DNA of 64,000 bases from Mycobacterium xenopi (GTDB taxonomy: Bacteria; Actinomycetota; Actinomycetes; Mycobacteriales; Mycobacteriaceae), in assembly GCF_009936235.1 (NCBI RefSeq), contig NZ_AP022314.1:1426001-1490000 (forward strand), read 5' to 3'. Positions 34,690 to 42,764 of this stretch are shown piece after piece. How positions within the stretch are numbered: the stretch's first letter is position 1; the number at the start of each line of letters is the position of its first letter. Under the pieces are notes generated by a model. It searched no databases, was not told the DNA's origin, and was given only the letters and a program-made list of their open reading frames with translations. A program made the translations under genes and the position numbers.

Positions 34690-34981
34690 CGTCCACACCC
34701 CTCGTCGCTCGGCGCGTTCCGGCGGGCCTTGACGCTCTTTCAGCAAACGTCCGACTACCCGCTATGTTCCCACACGCTAACTGGCGTCCCCGCGCGAAGG
34801 CGCGATCAGGGCTGTCCGCGCAGCAGCCCGAATCCGAAGTTAGGGCCGAATCCGCGGCGCAGCGGCCAGATGAATCCACAGTAGTGCGTACGGGTCGAGG
34901 AGCCGAGCCAGCGGCGCACTCCGCCGGCGCTGCGTAAGGGGTAAAACGCACCGGGCCCGTCGGATGATCTAACTTGGCATT

Positions 34982-35491
34982 ATGACTGCCTACGACGTCG
35001 GATTACTGATCCTGAGGCTGGTGCTGGGCCTGACCCTCGCCGCCCACGGTTTCAACAAATTCTTCGGTGGCGGCCGGATACCGGGAACCGCGCGCTGGTT
35101 CGAAAGCATCGGTATGAAACCCGGCACCTTCCACGCCGCGGTGGCCGCCACCACGGAGGTATCCGCTGGACTGGGCTTGGCGGTCGGACTGCTCACGCCG
35201 ATCCCGGCGGCGGGCTTCGTCTCGCTGATGCTGGTCGCAGCCTGGACCGTGCACCGGCCCAACGGCTTCTTCATCGTCAAAGAGGGCTGGGAGTACAACC
35301 TGGTGCTCGCGGTCAGCGCTGTCGCGGTGGCCACGCTGGGCCCGGGACGACTCAGCCTGGACTGGCTGATTTTCGGGCACAACTGGCTCGACGGCTGGAA
35401 TGGGCTGCTGTTGTCGACGCTGCTCGGTCTGGCCGGCGCCATCGGCCAGCTGCTGATCTTCTACCGGCCCCCTGTCAAACAGGCGCAGTAG
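34982..35491 (+). CDS. DoxX family membrane protein
   Basis: A 169-residue protein with four membrane helices at about residues 6-25, 55-80, 95-118 and 133-160. H-G-F-N-K-F-F-G-G after helix 1 and G-L-L-T-P-I-P-A-A-G in helix 2 fit DoxX. Relatives form redox or oxidative-stress complexes with thiosulfate:quinone or superoxide-handling proteins. No partner gene is adjacent. The upstream gap has no recognisable Shine-Dalgarno. Confidence 0.85.
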   Translation: MTAYDVGLLILRLVLGLTLAAHGFNKFFGGGRIPGTARWFESIGMKPGTFHAAVAATTEVSAGLGLAVGLLTPIPAAGFVSLMLVAAWTVHRPNGFFIVKEGWEYNLVLAVSAVAVATLGPGRLSLDWLIFGHNWLDGWNGLLLSTLLGLAGAIGQLLIFYRPPVKQAQ

Positions 35492-35582
35492 GGCGGCACC
35501 GCGCGTCGCGGACCCCTGCGAACCATCACAATTGCCACGTCGGTTTCAGCGACGCGGCGGGCTGCCCCGTTGACACGACCCC

Positions 35583-36143
35583 TCAGTGGATCAGCAAGGA
35601 CAGCAGCTTCTTGCCGAACGACAATGAGGGAGACTCGTTGTCGGAGGAAACAGTGACCTGCTCGCCGACCCGTCGGCGCAATTCGGACTGGAGCTTTCCG
35701 TAGATCGTCGAGCTGGACGCCGGGCACCCCGCGCATGCACCGGACATCCGGACCGTCACATGATCGCCACTGACCGACACCAATTCGATTGATCCGCCGT
35801 GAGATTCGGCCAGCACACCGATCGGGCCAGCGAGCAGCTCGGCGGTGACCTCGGCCAGCTCGCCGGATGAGGCGTCCACCTGCCAACCCGCGGGCTCGCG
35901 CAGTGCCGCGCTCAGCGCGTCACGGATGTCGTCGCCCAGCTCGCGCCAACTGGAGCCAGGGCCGAGTGTGACGAACACATTGCTGTCGCGCACCACCAAT
36001 TCGTCGATCACGCCGCGGTCAAGCAATGCCCCAAGCCGACCGGGCGCATGCCGGACGCTGCCTTCAGCTGCAAGACTGCCAGGTGGCACCACCCAGCACA
36101 GTTGCCGGGGGTTCGAGGTCGCGATGGCATGGATCGGAATCAT
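35583..36143 (-). CDS. Nfu-type Fe-S scaffold protein
   Basis: A 186-residue protein: an N-terminal Nfu_N-like region (M-I-P-I-H-A-I-A-T, G-V-I-D-E-L-V-V-R-D-S-N-V-F-V-T-L) and a C-terminal NifU domain with M-S-G-A-C-A-G-C-P-A-S, where the C-x-x-C pair holds a 4Fe-4S cluster between two subunits. The ATG overlaps the feoB stop (ATGA), so it is the last gene of a feoA-feoB-nfu operon. It may use the imported iron for cluster assembly, or replace FeoC as an accessory. Confidence 0.85.
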   Translation of the reverse strand: MIPIHAIATSNPRQLCWVVPPGSLAAEGSVRHAPGRLGALLDRGVIDELVVRDSNVFVTLGPGSSWRELGDDIRDALSAALREPAGWQVDASSGELAEVTAELLAGPIGVLAESHGGSIELVSVSGDHVTVRMSGACAGCPASSSTIYGKLQSELRRRVGEQVTVSSDNESPSLSFGKKLLSLLIH

Positions 36144-38053
36144 GCCCCGACACCTACCGCAATTGACCTGGCGGCGAAAGCCATTACCCACGCGAGCGCG
36201 AACATGTAACCGAAAGCCAGGGCGGGCCACCGCCACGAGTTGGTTTCTCGGCGCATCACGGCCACCGTCGACATGCACTGCAATGCGAACATGAAATACA
36301 CCAGCAATGCGATGACTGTCGGTGCGGTGAACACCGTGTGGCCCCGATCGTCGGTCATCGTTGCCAGCGCTTGCCCTGGGTTGGCGGGGTCGGTCGCCGC
36401 TGACACCTGGCCGAGCGTGGAGACGAACACCTCGCGCGCCGACAGGGCACCGACCAGGGCGACATCGATGTGCCAGTCGAAGCCGAGCGGTTTGAACACG
36501 GGCTCGATCCCCTTGCCGACATCGGCGGCATAGCTGTGGCTCATCACATATGCGGTCGCGTCGGTGCGGGACATGGTCGCGGTCTCCGCTTCGCGCGCCG
36601 GCAGGTTGAGCAGCGCCCACAGCACCAGTGACACGGTCAAGATGATGGTTCCGGCCTTGCGCAAGAACGCGTTTGCCGCACTCCAGACCGCGACCAACAC
36701 AGCTTTTAGGGGAGGGAACCGATACGGCGGAAGCTCCATAGTGAACGGCAGCAGATCGCTGCGCAGGATTGTCGACTTGAACAGCCAGGCCGCGACCAGC
36801 GCTGAAGTGCCTCCGCCGAGATACAGCAAGAACATCGTGATGCCCTGGGCGCTGAGCCCCCACCAACGCGTTTGGGGGGCGACCAGCAGGCCGACCAGCA
36901 AGGTGTACACCGGCAGGCGCGCAGAGCAGGTCATCAGCGGTGCGCTCAAAATGGTGGCGATCCGGTCGCGCGACGACGGCAACGTCCGGGTCGCCATGAT
37001 CCCGGGGATGGCGCAGGCGAACGACGACAGCATCGCCACGAAAGCGCGGCCTTCCAGGCCGGTGGTGGCCATCACCCGGTCCATCACAAATGCCGCCCGT
37101 GCCATGTAGCCGATATTTTCCAGCAGCGCAATCAGCAAGAACAGCAACACAATCTGGGGGAGGAACTGCAGGACGGTGCCTACGCCACCGATGACTCCGT
37201 GGCCCAGCAGGCTACCCACCATCGAATTGCCCATGTGCTCGGTGAGCTGGGTGCCCAGCCAGTTCAGTCCATCGGCTATCCCATCCCGCAATGGTGCGCC
37301 GATCGTGAAGACCACTTGGAAGAAAGCAAACATCACCGCGAAAAACACCACCGTGCCCCACAACGGGTGCAGCAGCAACCGGTCGATCCGGTTGGTGCGG
37401 TGATCCGGTTGCGGCGCAACGTAGTTCGAAGCGCCAAGCACGGACTTGCCCCAGGAGTCGACGGTGTCGGGATCGGATGGAGGCAGCAGCGGGGGCCGTT
37501 GCCACTGGTCGAACGACCCTAGCTGTGCGCGCAGGGCCGCGATGCCTGTGCCGCGGTGTGCGACGACTGCGATGACAGGAATGCCAAGCGCCGTGGAGAG
37601 CGCGTCGATATCGATCCGGCCGCCCCGTGACGTCAATTCGTCGATCATGGTGAGTACCAGCAGGCACGGCAGATCGAGGCGCAAAACCTCGGCGACAAGT
37701 GTGATCGAACGACGCAGTGTGGTGGCGTCGGCCACCAGCAGGATCGCATCGGGTCTGCCGATGTCGTCGAGTTCACCGGCGAGGACGTCGGCGACCACCT
37801 GCTCGTCCGTGCTGATGGGGTCGAGGCTGTAGGTGCCGGGCAGGTCCTCCACGGCGATCGCGGCACCATCCACTTTGGTGGTGCCCACGCTGCGTCCGAC
37901 GGTGACGCCGGGGTAGTTGCCGATTTTCGCGCGCAGCCCTGTCAGGTGGTTGAAGACGCTGGTCTTGCCGGCGTTCGGACTGCCCACCAGCACCACCCGC
38001 CGAAGATCTTCGACCTGGATCGCGGCGCTGCTCTCGGTGTGGCACGACGTCAT
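36140..38053 (-). CDS. feoB: Ferrous iron transporter FeoB
   Basis: A 637-residue transporter with a cytoplasmic G domain: G-S-P-N-A-G-K-T-S-V-F-N (G1), G-N-Y-P-G-V-T-V (G2), D-L-P-G-T-Y-S-L-D-P (G3) and L-T-M-I-D (G4), and a helical spacer. The membrane part has two Gate motifs, including C-A-I-P-G-I-M-A-T-R and the T-C-S-A-R-L-P-V-Y segment. It imports Fe2+ driven by nucleotide hydrolysis. The start shares one base with the feoA stop (TGATG). To my recollection M. tuberculosis lacks feoAB. Confidence 0.95.
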   Translation of the reverse strand: MTSCHTESSAAIQVEDLRRVVLVGSPNAGKTSVFNHLTGLRAKIGNYPGVTVGRSVGTTKVDGAAIAVEDLPGTYSLDPISTDEQVVADVLAGELDDIGRPDAILLVADATTLRRSITLVAEVLRLDLPCLLVLTMIDELTSRGGRIDIDALSTALGIPVIAVVAHRGTGIAALRAQLGSFDQWQRPPLLPPSDPDTVDSWGKSVLGASNYVAPQPDHRTNRIDRLLLHPLWGTVVFFAVMFAFFQVVFTIGAPLRDGIADGLNWLGTQLTEHMGNSMVGSLLGHGVIGGVGTVLQFLPQIVLLFLLIALLENIGYMARAAFVMDRVMATTGLEGRAFVAMLSSFACAIPGIMATRTLPSSRDRIATILSAPLMTCSARLPVYTLLVGLLVAPQTRWWGLSAQGITMFLLYLGGGTSALVAAWLFKSTILRSDLLPFTMELPPYRFPPLKAVLVAVWSAANAFLRKAGTIILTVSLVLWALLNLPAREAETATMSRTDATAYVMSHSYAADVGKGIEPVFKPLGFDWHIDVALVGALSAREVFVSTLGQVSAATDPANPGQALATMTDDRGHTVFTAPTVIALLVYFMFALQCMSTVAVMRRETNSWRWPALAFGYMFALAWVMAFAARSIAVGVGA

Positions 38054-38319
38054 CAGGGTGCCTCCGGGACGACTTCGATCAGTCGCGCCTCGCGGCGGCG
38101 GATGCACAGTTCGGTGTTGTGGACCCGGTAGATGGTGGGATCACCTAGCGGTGCCCGGCGGATCACGTCGACGCGGGCGGTTGGCCGGAAGCCCAGTTGG
38201 TGGAGTCGACGTCCCACCGCGGGATCGGCCTGCGGCGCCAAGCCCACCACGGTTGCCTGCTGGCCCGGCGCCAGCTGGGCAAGGTCGCATCGATGCGGAG
38301 CTGGGGCTTGACCGTGCAT
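38053..38319 (-). CDS. feoA: Ferrous iron transport protein FeoA
   Basis: An 88-residue SH3-like protein with L-A-Q-L-A-P-G-Q-Q-A-T-V-V-G, R-R-L-H-Q-L-G-F and a final R-R-E-A-R-L-I-E-V beta strand, all FeoA features. It is a cytoplasmic partner that stimulates FeoB. It overlaps feoB by one base. In the 220 bp upstream I see an imperfect inverted repeat, TAACTTTCG (38328-38336) and CGAAGTTA (38353-38360), that might be an operator, but no convincing IdeR box. Confidence 0.88.
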   Translation of the reverse strand: MHGQAPAPHRCDLAQLAPGQQATVVGLAPQADPAVGRRLHQLGFRPTARVDVIRRAPLGDPTIYRVHNTELCIRRREARLIEVVPEAP

Positions 38320-38540
38320 GACGTGCCTTAACTTTCGGTGGAGTCAACTGTCGAAGTTACACCTGCATCACCGGTCGGTGATCCCCCAACTGAGTCCCCG
38401 ACGCCGCACGCGGCCATATGAACTTGTTGGTTGAGATGGTCACGGGCGTCGTCGGGACCATCAAACATCCGGTGGATAGGCCAGGCTGCTACCGGTGTTC
38501 TCGTCGACGACAACGCGTCCGCCCAGGTAGGGAAATCCGT

Positions 38541-38963
38541 CTACACATCGATCGTTGCGCGGCAACGCCATTCGTTGCCGCTATGGTTGAACTCGAGTCC
38601 AGACAACGCGACGGCCTTCGGTACCGCACCGATCAGCCTGACATCGCTCAGCGATGCCACGGGCATGGTCAGCCGCATCGTGTCCGAGTCGATGTTGACC
38701 TCGGCGCTGAGCGGCACAACGCCTTCGGTGTCTAGCAGGTAAATCAGCTCGTCGAGCGCCGCCACCAAGCGATCATCGTCGGTGGTAGCAGGCACTTCGG
38801 ACGTGACGGTGCGCAACGGTGACGCTCGAGAGAAGTCGACGAAACTGCCCGCAAGCCCCATGACCGCCTCGGCCAGGCATATTTCGCGGCTTGGCCCCCA
38901 GGCCTCGACGACGATATCGGCCGGATGGGGTAGCGTGCGGTGCCCGCGGTCGGCTGCGGTCAA
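38541..38963 (-). CDS. Archease
   Basis: A 140-residue protein with the archease pattern H-R-T-L-P-H-P-A-D-I-V-V-E-A-W-G, L-A-E-A-V-M-G-L and L-D-E-L-I-Y-L-L-D-T-E-G. Archease is the activator of RtcB, promoting guanylylation and broadening NTP use. The TTG start at 38963 overlaps the rtcB stop (TTGA), which fixes the start and implies coupled translation. An in-frame extension to 39365, antisense context within rtcB, is rejected. Confidence 0.85.
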   Translation of the reverse strand: MTAADRGHRTLPHPADIVVEAWGPSREICLAEAVMGLAGSFVDFSRASPLRTVTSEVPATTDDDRLVAALDELIYLLDTEGVVPLSAEVNIDSDTMRLTMPVASLSDVRLIGAVPKAVALSGLEFNHSGNEWRCRATIDV

Positions 38964-40381
38964 CCCTTCACCACGCCCAGCGGTTCGAGTCGGGCCACCG
39001 TGCGACACAGGCCTGCTTGTTCTGCGACGGCGACGACCTCGGAGACGTCCTTGTAGGCCGCGGGAGCTTCTTCCACCAGACCCCGCCGCGACGCGCCCCT
39101 GACCAGAATCCCCTGCTGCCGCTCCAGCTGGTCGCGCAGCACCTTCTGGGATACCGAGCGGGCTGCTTGGTGGCGGCTGAGCTGTCGACCGGCACCGTGG
39201 CAGGTGGAGTGAAACGCACCGCCACCAGCGACCCCGGCCAACACATATGACGATGTTCCCATCGAGCCGGGAATCAGCACAGGCTGCCCGACGTCGGCCA
39301 AATCCGTTGGCAACTCCGGGTGTCCGGGAGGCAGTGCCCTGGTGGCTCCCTTGCGGTGCACACAAAGGTCGACCAGGTCGCCGGCGACGTCGTGCCGCTC
39401 GATCCGCGCGAGGTTGTGGGAGATGTCGTAGACCAGTTCAAGCCCGGTACCGGTGACCGACAAGAACACCTCGGACGCGGCCCGGCCGAGGATCTGCCGG
39501 TTGGCGCGGGCGTAATTCGCTGCCGCGTACATCGCTCCCAGGTAGCGGCGGCCTTCACCGGAATCGACAGGGACGCAGGCTAATTGCCGGTCGGGCACAC
39601 GCACGCCATGACGCTGCATGGCGTGGTCCATGGCATGCACCTCGTCGGTGCAGATTTGGTGCCCAAGTCCCCGCGAACCGCAGTGGATCATCACGCAGAC
39701 CTGGCCGGCGCGCAGCCCGAAAGCCTTGGCGACCGGCTCGTCGAGCACCTCGGCGACATGCTGGACTTCCAGGAAGTGATTCCCCGAACCCAGGCTGCCC
39801 AATTGGTGGCGTCCCCGCGCCCGCGCGCGTTCGCTGACCGCCGCGGGGTCGGCCTCCTCGAACACGCCGCCATCCTCACAGCGGTCCAAGTCGAGCTGGG
39901 ACCCGTCGCCGTGCTCGACCACATACCGGGAACCGCCGCGCAGCACCTGGTCCAACTCCTCGTCGCTTACCGGTGCGCGCACGGCGCCCGGCCCTGCACC
40001 ACGCGGAATCCGTTTGCTCAACCGGTCCATGACTAATTTGCCGACTTTGGCGAACTCGCCTCTCTCGAGGTCGGCCGACAGCATTCGCACCCCGCAGGAG
40101 ATGTCGAATCCCACGCCGCCGGGAGAGATCACCCCGCCGGCGCGCACGTCGGTCGCCGCCACCCCGCCGATCGGGAAGCCGTAGCCCAAATGGATGTCGG
40201 GCATCGCGTAGGAAGCTTCGACGATGCCGGGCAGAGTCGCCACGTTTGCCACCTGCCGCAGCAAGGGCTCGCGATTGGTCTCGGGCAGCAGCGACCGCGA
40301 CGCGAAGATCACGCCGGGCACCCGCATGCCCCCGGATGGGTCGATCCGGAACCGAAATGGGGTTTCCTGCACTAATTTCAT
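38960..40381 (-). CDS. rtcB: RNA ligase RtcB
   Basis: A 473-residue GTP- and Mn-dependent RNA ligase that joins 2',3'-cyclic phosphate or 3'-phosphate to 5'-OH ends in tRNA or damaged RNA. Visible motifs are G-G-V-G-F-D-I-S-C-G-V-R (metal Cys), G-S-L-G-S-G-N-H-F-L-E, H-C-G-S-R-G-L-G-H and S-T-C-H-G-A-G-R with the His that carries GMP. ATG at 40381 follows GGAG at 6 nt; ATG at 40405 has no such site. Operon with archease; the DCC gene lies just upstream on the same strand. Confidence 0.94.
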   Translation of the reverse strand: MKLVQETPFRFRIDPSGGMRVPGVIFASRSLLPETNREPLLRQVANVATLPGIVEASYAMPDIHLGYGFPIGGVAATDVRAGGVISPGGVGFDISCGVRMLSADLERGEFAKVGKLVMDRLSKRIPRGAGPGAVRAPVSDEELDQVLRGGSRYVVEHGDGSQLDLDRCEDGGVFEEADPAAVSERARARGRHQLGSLGSGNHFLEVQHVAEVLDEPVAKAFGLRAGQVCVMIHCGSRGLGHQICTDEVHAMDHAMQRHGVRVPDRQLACVPVDSGEGRRYLGAMYAAANYARANRQILGRAASEVFLSVTGTGLELVYDISHNLARIERHDVAGDLVDLCVHRKGATRALPPGHPELPTDLADVGQPVLIPGSMGTSSYVLAGVAGGGAFHSTCHGAGRQLSRHQAARSVSQKVLRDQLERQQGILVRGASRRGLVEEAPAAYKDVSEVVAVAEQAGLCRTVARLEPLGVVKG

Positions 40382-40420
40382 TGCCACTCCAGACAGGCGG
40401 CTCATCGCTGACGGCGTCGG

Positions 40421-40813
40421 TCAGCAGGCGGCCGGATGTGACTCGCAGTACGGCGTGGTCCCGGGAAACCGGTAGCGATGCGCGGCCACCCACCGATAGA
40501 CCGCGTCCTGGATAAACCGCACGCCCGCAATCCGGTATACCACCAGCGGCAACTTGGTGCCGATCGCGGCCGACAGTGCTGCGTTGACGGCCTCAGCACC
40601 GGAGTAGACCACTCCCGAAGAGTCCAGCCACCGCACCGAATCGAGTAGCTGTGACTGCGGGATGTTCAGCCGCTCCGCAGCTGATGGGCTTTGCAGCGGC
40701 TCGATCTGCACATTGCCGGTTCGATTGAGTTTCAGCGCGAGGTTCGCCGACCGCGTACACATTCCACAGGCGCCGTCAAAGAACAGGATGCCTGACACAT
40801 GCCCATCCTTCAC
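40421..40813 (-). CDS. DCC family (DUF393) thiol-disulfide oxidoreductase-like protein
   Basis: A 130-residue protein with F-F-D-G-A-C-G-M-C near the N-terminus, the D-G-x-C-x-x-C signature of the DCC family, and a C-terminal Y-R-W-V-A-A-H-R-Y-R-F-P-G with a C-x-x-H pattern. Proteins of this family are thioredoxin-like and their partners are mostly unknown. It precedes rtcB by 39 bp on the same strand and may be cotranscribed, but has no established link to RNA repair. Confidence 0.85.
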   Translation of the reverse strand: MKDGHVSGILFFDGACGMCTRSANLALKLNRTGNVQIEPLQSPSAAERLNIPQSQLLDSVRWLDSSGVVYSGAEAVNAALSAAIGTKLPLVVYRIAGVRFIQDAVYRWVAAHRYRFPGTTPYCESHPAAC

Positions 40814-40911
40814 CTCGCGGCGTCACCTGCCAACAACGTGAAGGTGTGACTACGTTACGTAGTAGTCGATGCGTTCGACCGGCCGGCAACGCAAACCGGC
40901 ACTCACACATC

Positions 40912-40925
40912 TAGAACACGTTCTA
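40912..40925. promoter_or_regulatory. KstR-type operator upstream of the DUF3556 gene
   Basis: TAGAACACGTTCTA has perfect 6-bp arms TAGAAC/GTTCTA around AC and fits the KstR consensus TNNAACNNGTTNNA at all fixed bases. It ends 11 bp before the ATG at 40937. It is the second such site in this window and suggests sterol-dependent control of the membrane protein downstream. Confidence 0.75.
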
Positions 40926-40936
40926 ATCTGTGCCGC

Positions 40937-42691
40937 ATGGGATTCTTCAAACCTGAGCTGCCGCAGATCGACATGACCGAGTGGAGCAAAGGCACGCGCA
41001 GCGAGAAGATCCGGCCGATGGCCAGGCACTGGGCCGAGGTGGGCTTCGGGACGCCGGTCGCGCTGCATCTGTTCTACGTCGTCAAAATTGGTCTCTACAT
41101 TCTGGGCGGCGGGCTGTTCGCCGTGACCACGGCGGGACTGGGAGGGCTCGCTGGGATCACGACCGTCGGCTCATGGTGGTCGGAGCCGATCGTTTTCGAG
41201 AAGGTCGTGCTCTACACCATGCTGTTTGAGGTGGTCGGGCTGGGGTGCGGCTTCGGGCCGCTGAACAACCGGTTCTTCCCGCCGATGGGCTCGATCTTGT
41301 ACTGGCTGCGCCCAGACACGATCCGGCTGCCGCCCTGGCCGGATCGAATCCCGTTGACCAAGGGCACCGCCCGAACCCCGGTCGACGTCGCGTTGTATGC
41401 GGCCCTGCTGACGATGTTGCTTCTGTCCTTGTTTTCCGACGGCACCGGCCCGGTTCCAGCGCTGCACACCGACATCGGGCTGCTCCCGGTGTGGCAGGTC
41501 TGGGTCATCCTCGGGCTGCTCACCGTGCTCGGGCTGCGCGACAAGGTGATTTTCTTGGCCGCACGGGGCGAGGTCTATGCGTCGCTGGCGGTGACGTTCT
41601 TGTTCCCCGCAGTGGACATGATCGTGGCTTCCAAAGTGGTGTTCGTCGTGATCTGGATGGGCGCGGCCACCTCCAAGCTCAACCACCACTTCCCGTTCGT
41701 GATTTCGACGATGATGTCGAACAATCCGCTGATTCGGGCAAAGTCGATGAAACGGGCCTTTTTCGAAAGTTTCCCCGACGACCTGCGACCCGGTCGCCTG
41801 TCGCGGATCGTCGCCCATGGCGGCACCACTGTGGAGATGTGTGTGCCGGTGGTGTTGTTCTTCGCGCACGGCGGCTGGTTGACCGCGGTGGCCGCCGCCG
41901 TGATGGTGTGCTTTCACTTGGCGATCCTGACCGCGATTCCGATGGGAGTGCCCCTGGAGTGGAATGTCTTCATGATTTACGGGATCGGAGCACTCTTCGT
42001 TGCCTATGCCGATCTGGGGCTAGCTGACCTGAAACATCCTGTGCCGGTGGCGATCTTGTTCGCCGTCTTGGCCGGCATCGTGATTGCCGGCAACCTGTTC
42101 CCGCGCAAGATCTCGTTCTTGCCCGGCATGCGCTATTACGCGGGCAACTGGGATACCACGCTGTGGTGCGTCAAACCGTCGGCGGACGAGAAGATCAGTC
42201 GCGGGCTGGTGGCCATCGCGAGCATGCCGGCGGCCCAGCTGGAACGCTTCTACGGCAAGGACCGCGCGCAGATCCCGATGTATCTCGGATACGCCTTCCG
42301 CGCGATGAATACCCACGGCCGAGCCTTGTTCACGCTGGCGCACCGGGCTATGGCCGGGCAGAACGAGGACGACTACGTCATCACCGACGGCGAACGAATC
42401 TGCTCCACTGCCATCGGCTGGAATTTCGGCGACGGCCACATGCACAACGAACAACTGATCACCGCGATGCAGGAGCGCTGCCACTTCGAGCCCGGTGAGG
42501 TGCGCGTCGTGCTGCTCGACGCGCAACCCATCCACCGGCAAACCCAGGAGTACCGGTTAGTCGACGCAGCGACAGGCGAATTCGAGCGCGGCTATGTGCA
42601 GGTGGCTGACATGGTCACCCGGCAACCGTGGGACGACACCGTGCCGGTGCACGTGTACGAGCATCAAGGGCTGGACTCGCGCCGAGCGTGA
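40937..42691 (+). CDS. DUF3556 multi-pass membrane protein (Rv1132-like)
   Basis: A 584-residue integral membrane protein. Its hydrophilic first 35 residues (M-G-F-F-K-P-E-L-P, R-P-M-A-R-H-W-A) are followed by roughly ten hydrophobic segments up to about residue 395, then a cytosolic-looking C-terminal domain of about 190 residues (F-R-A-M-N-T-H-G-R-A-L-F, W-N-F-G-D-G-H-M-H-N-E). The function is unknown. A KstR-type box just upstream links it to sterol or lipid catabolism. No Shine-Dalgarno is evident between box and ATG, so the mRNA may be leaderless. Confidence 0.8.
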   Translation: MGFFKPELPQIDMTEWSKGTRSEKIRPMARHWAEVGFGTPVALHLFYVVKIGLYILGGGLFAVTTAGLGGLAGITTVGSWWSEPIVFEKVVLYTMLFEVVGLGCGFGPLNNRFFPPMGSILYWLRPDTIRLPPWPDRIPLTKGTARTPVDVALYAALLTMLLLSLFSDGTGPVPALHTDIGLLPVWQVWVILGLLTVLGLRDKVIFLAARGEVYASLAVTFLFPAVDMIVASKVVFVVIWMGAATSKLNHHFPFVISTMMSNNPLIRAKSMKRAFFESFPDDLRPGRLSRIVAHGGTTVEMCVPVVLFFAHGGWLTAVAAAVMVCFHLAILTAIPMGVPLEWNVFMIYGIGALFVAYADLGLADLKHPVPVAILFAVLAGIVIAGNLFPRKISFLPGMRYYAGNWDTTLWCVKPSADEKISRGLVAIASMPAAQLERFYGKDRAQIPMYLGYAFRAMNTHGRALFTLAHRAMAGQNEDDYVITDGERICSTAIGWNFGDGHMHNEQLITAMQERCHFEPGEVRVVLLDAQPIHRQTQEYRLVDAATGEFERGYVQVADMVTRQPWDDTVPVHVYEHQGLDSRRA

Positions 42692-42745
42692 AACTGTTGC
42701 AGCGACCCCTTGAGTCTGAGGCGTCTTTTACCGCAACAGTTTCAC
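42690..42745. terminator. Bidirectional hairpin between convergent DUF3556 and metE genes
   Basis: Perfect 13-bp inverted repeat, GTGAAACTGTTGC at 42690-42702 and GCAACAGTTTCAC at 42733-42745, overlapping the DUF3556 stop and ending 19 bp before the metE stop. The 30-nt loop contains a short T-run (CTTTTA). The position between converging genes suits a two-way terminator, although the stem is not GC-rich. Confidence 0.65.
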
Positions 42746-42764
42746 ATTCGGCGAACTATTCCGG

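Noticed and set aside
38328..38360. Possible IdeR/iron box before feoA
   Set aside because: The inverted repeat is imperfect and does not resemble the IdeR consensus; kept only as a remark.
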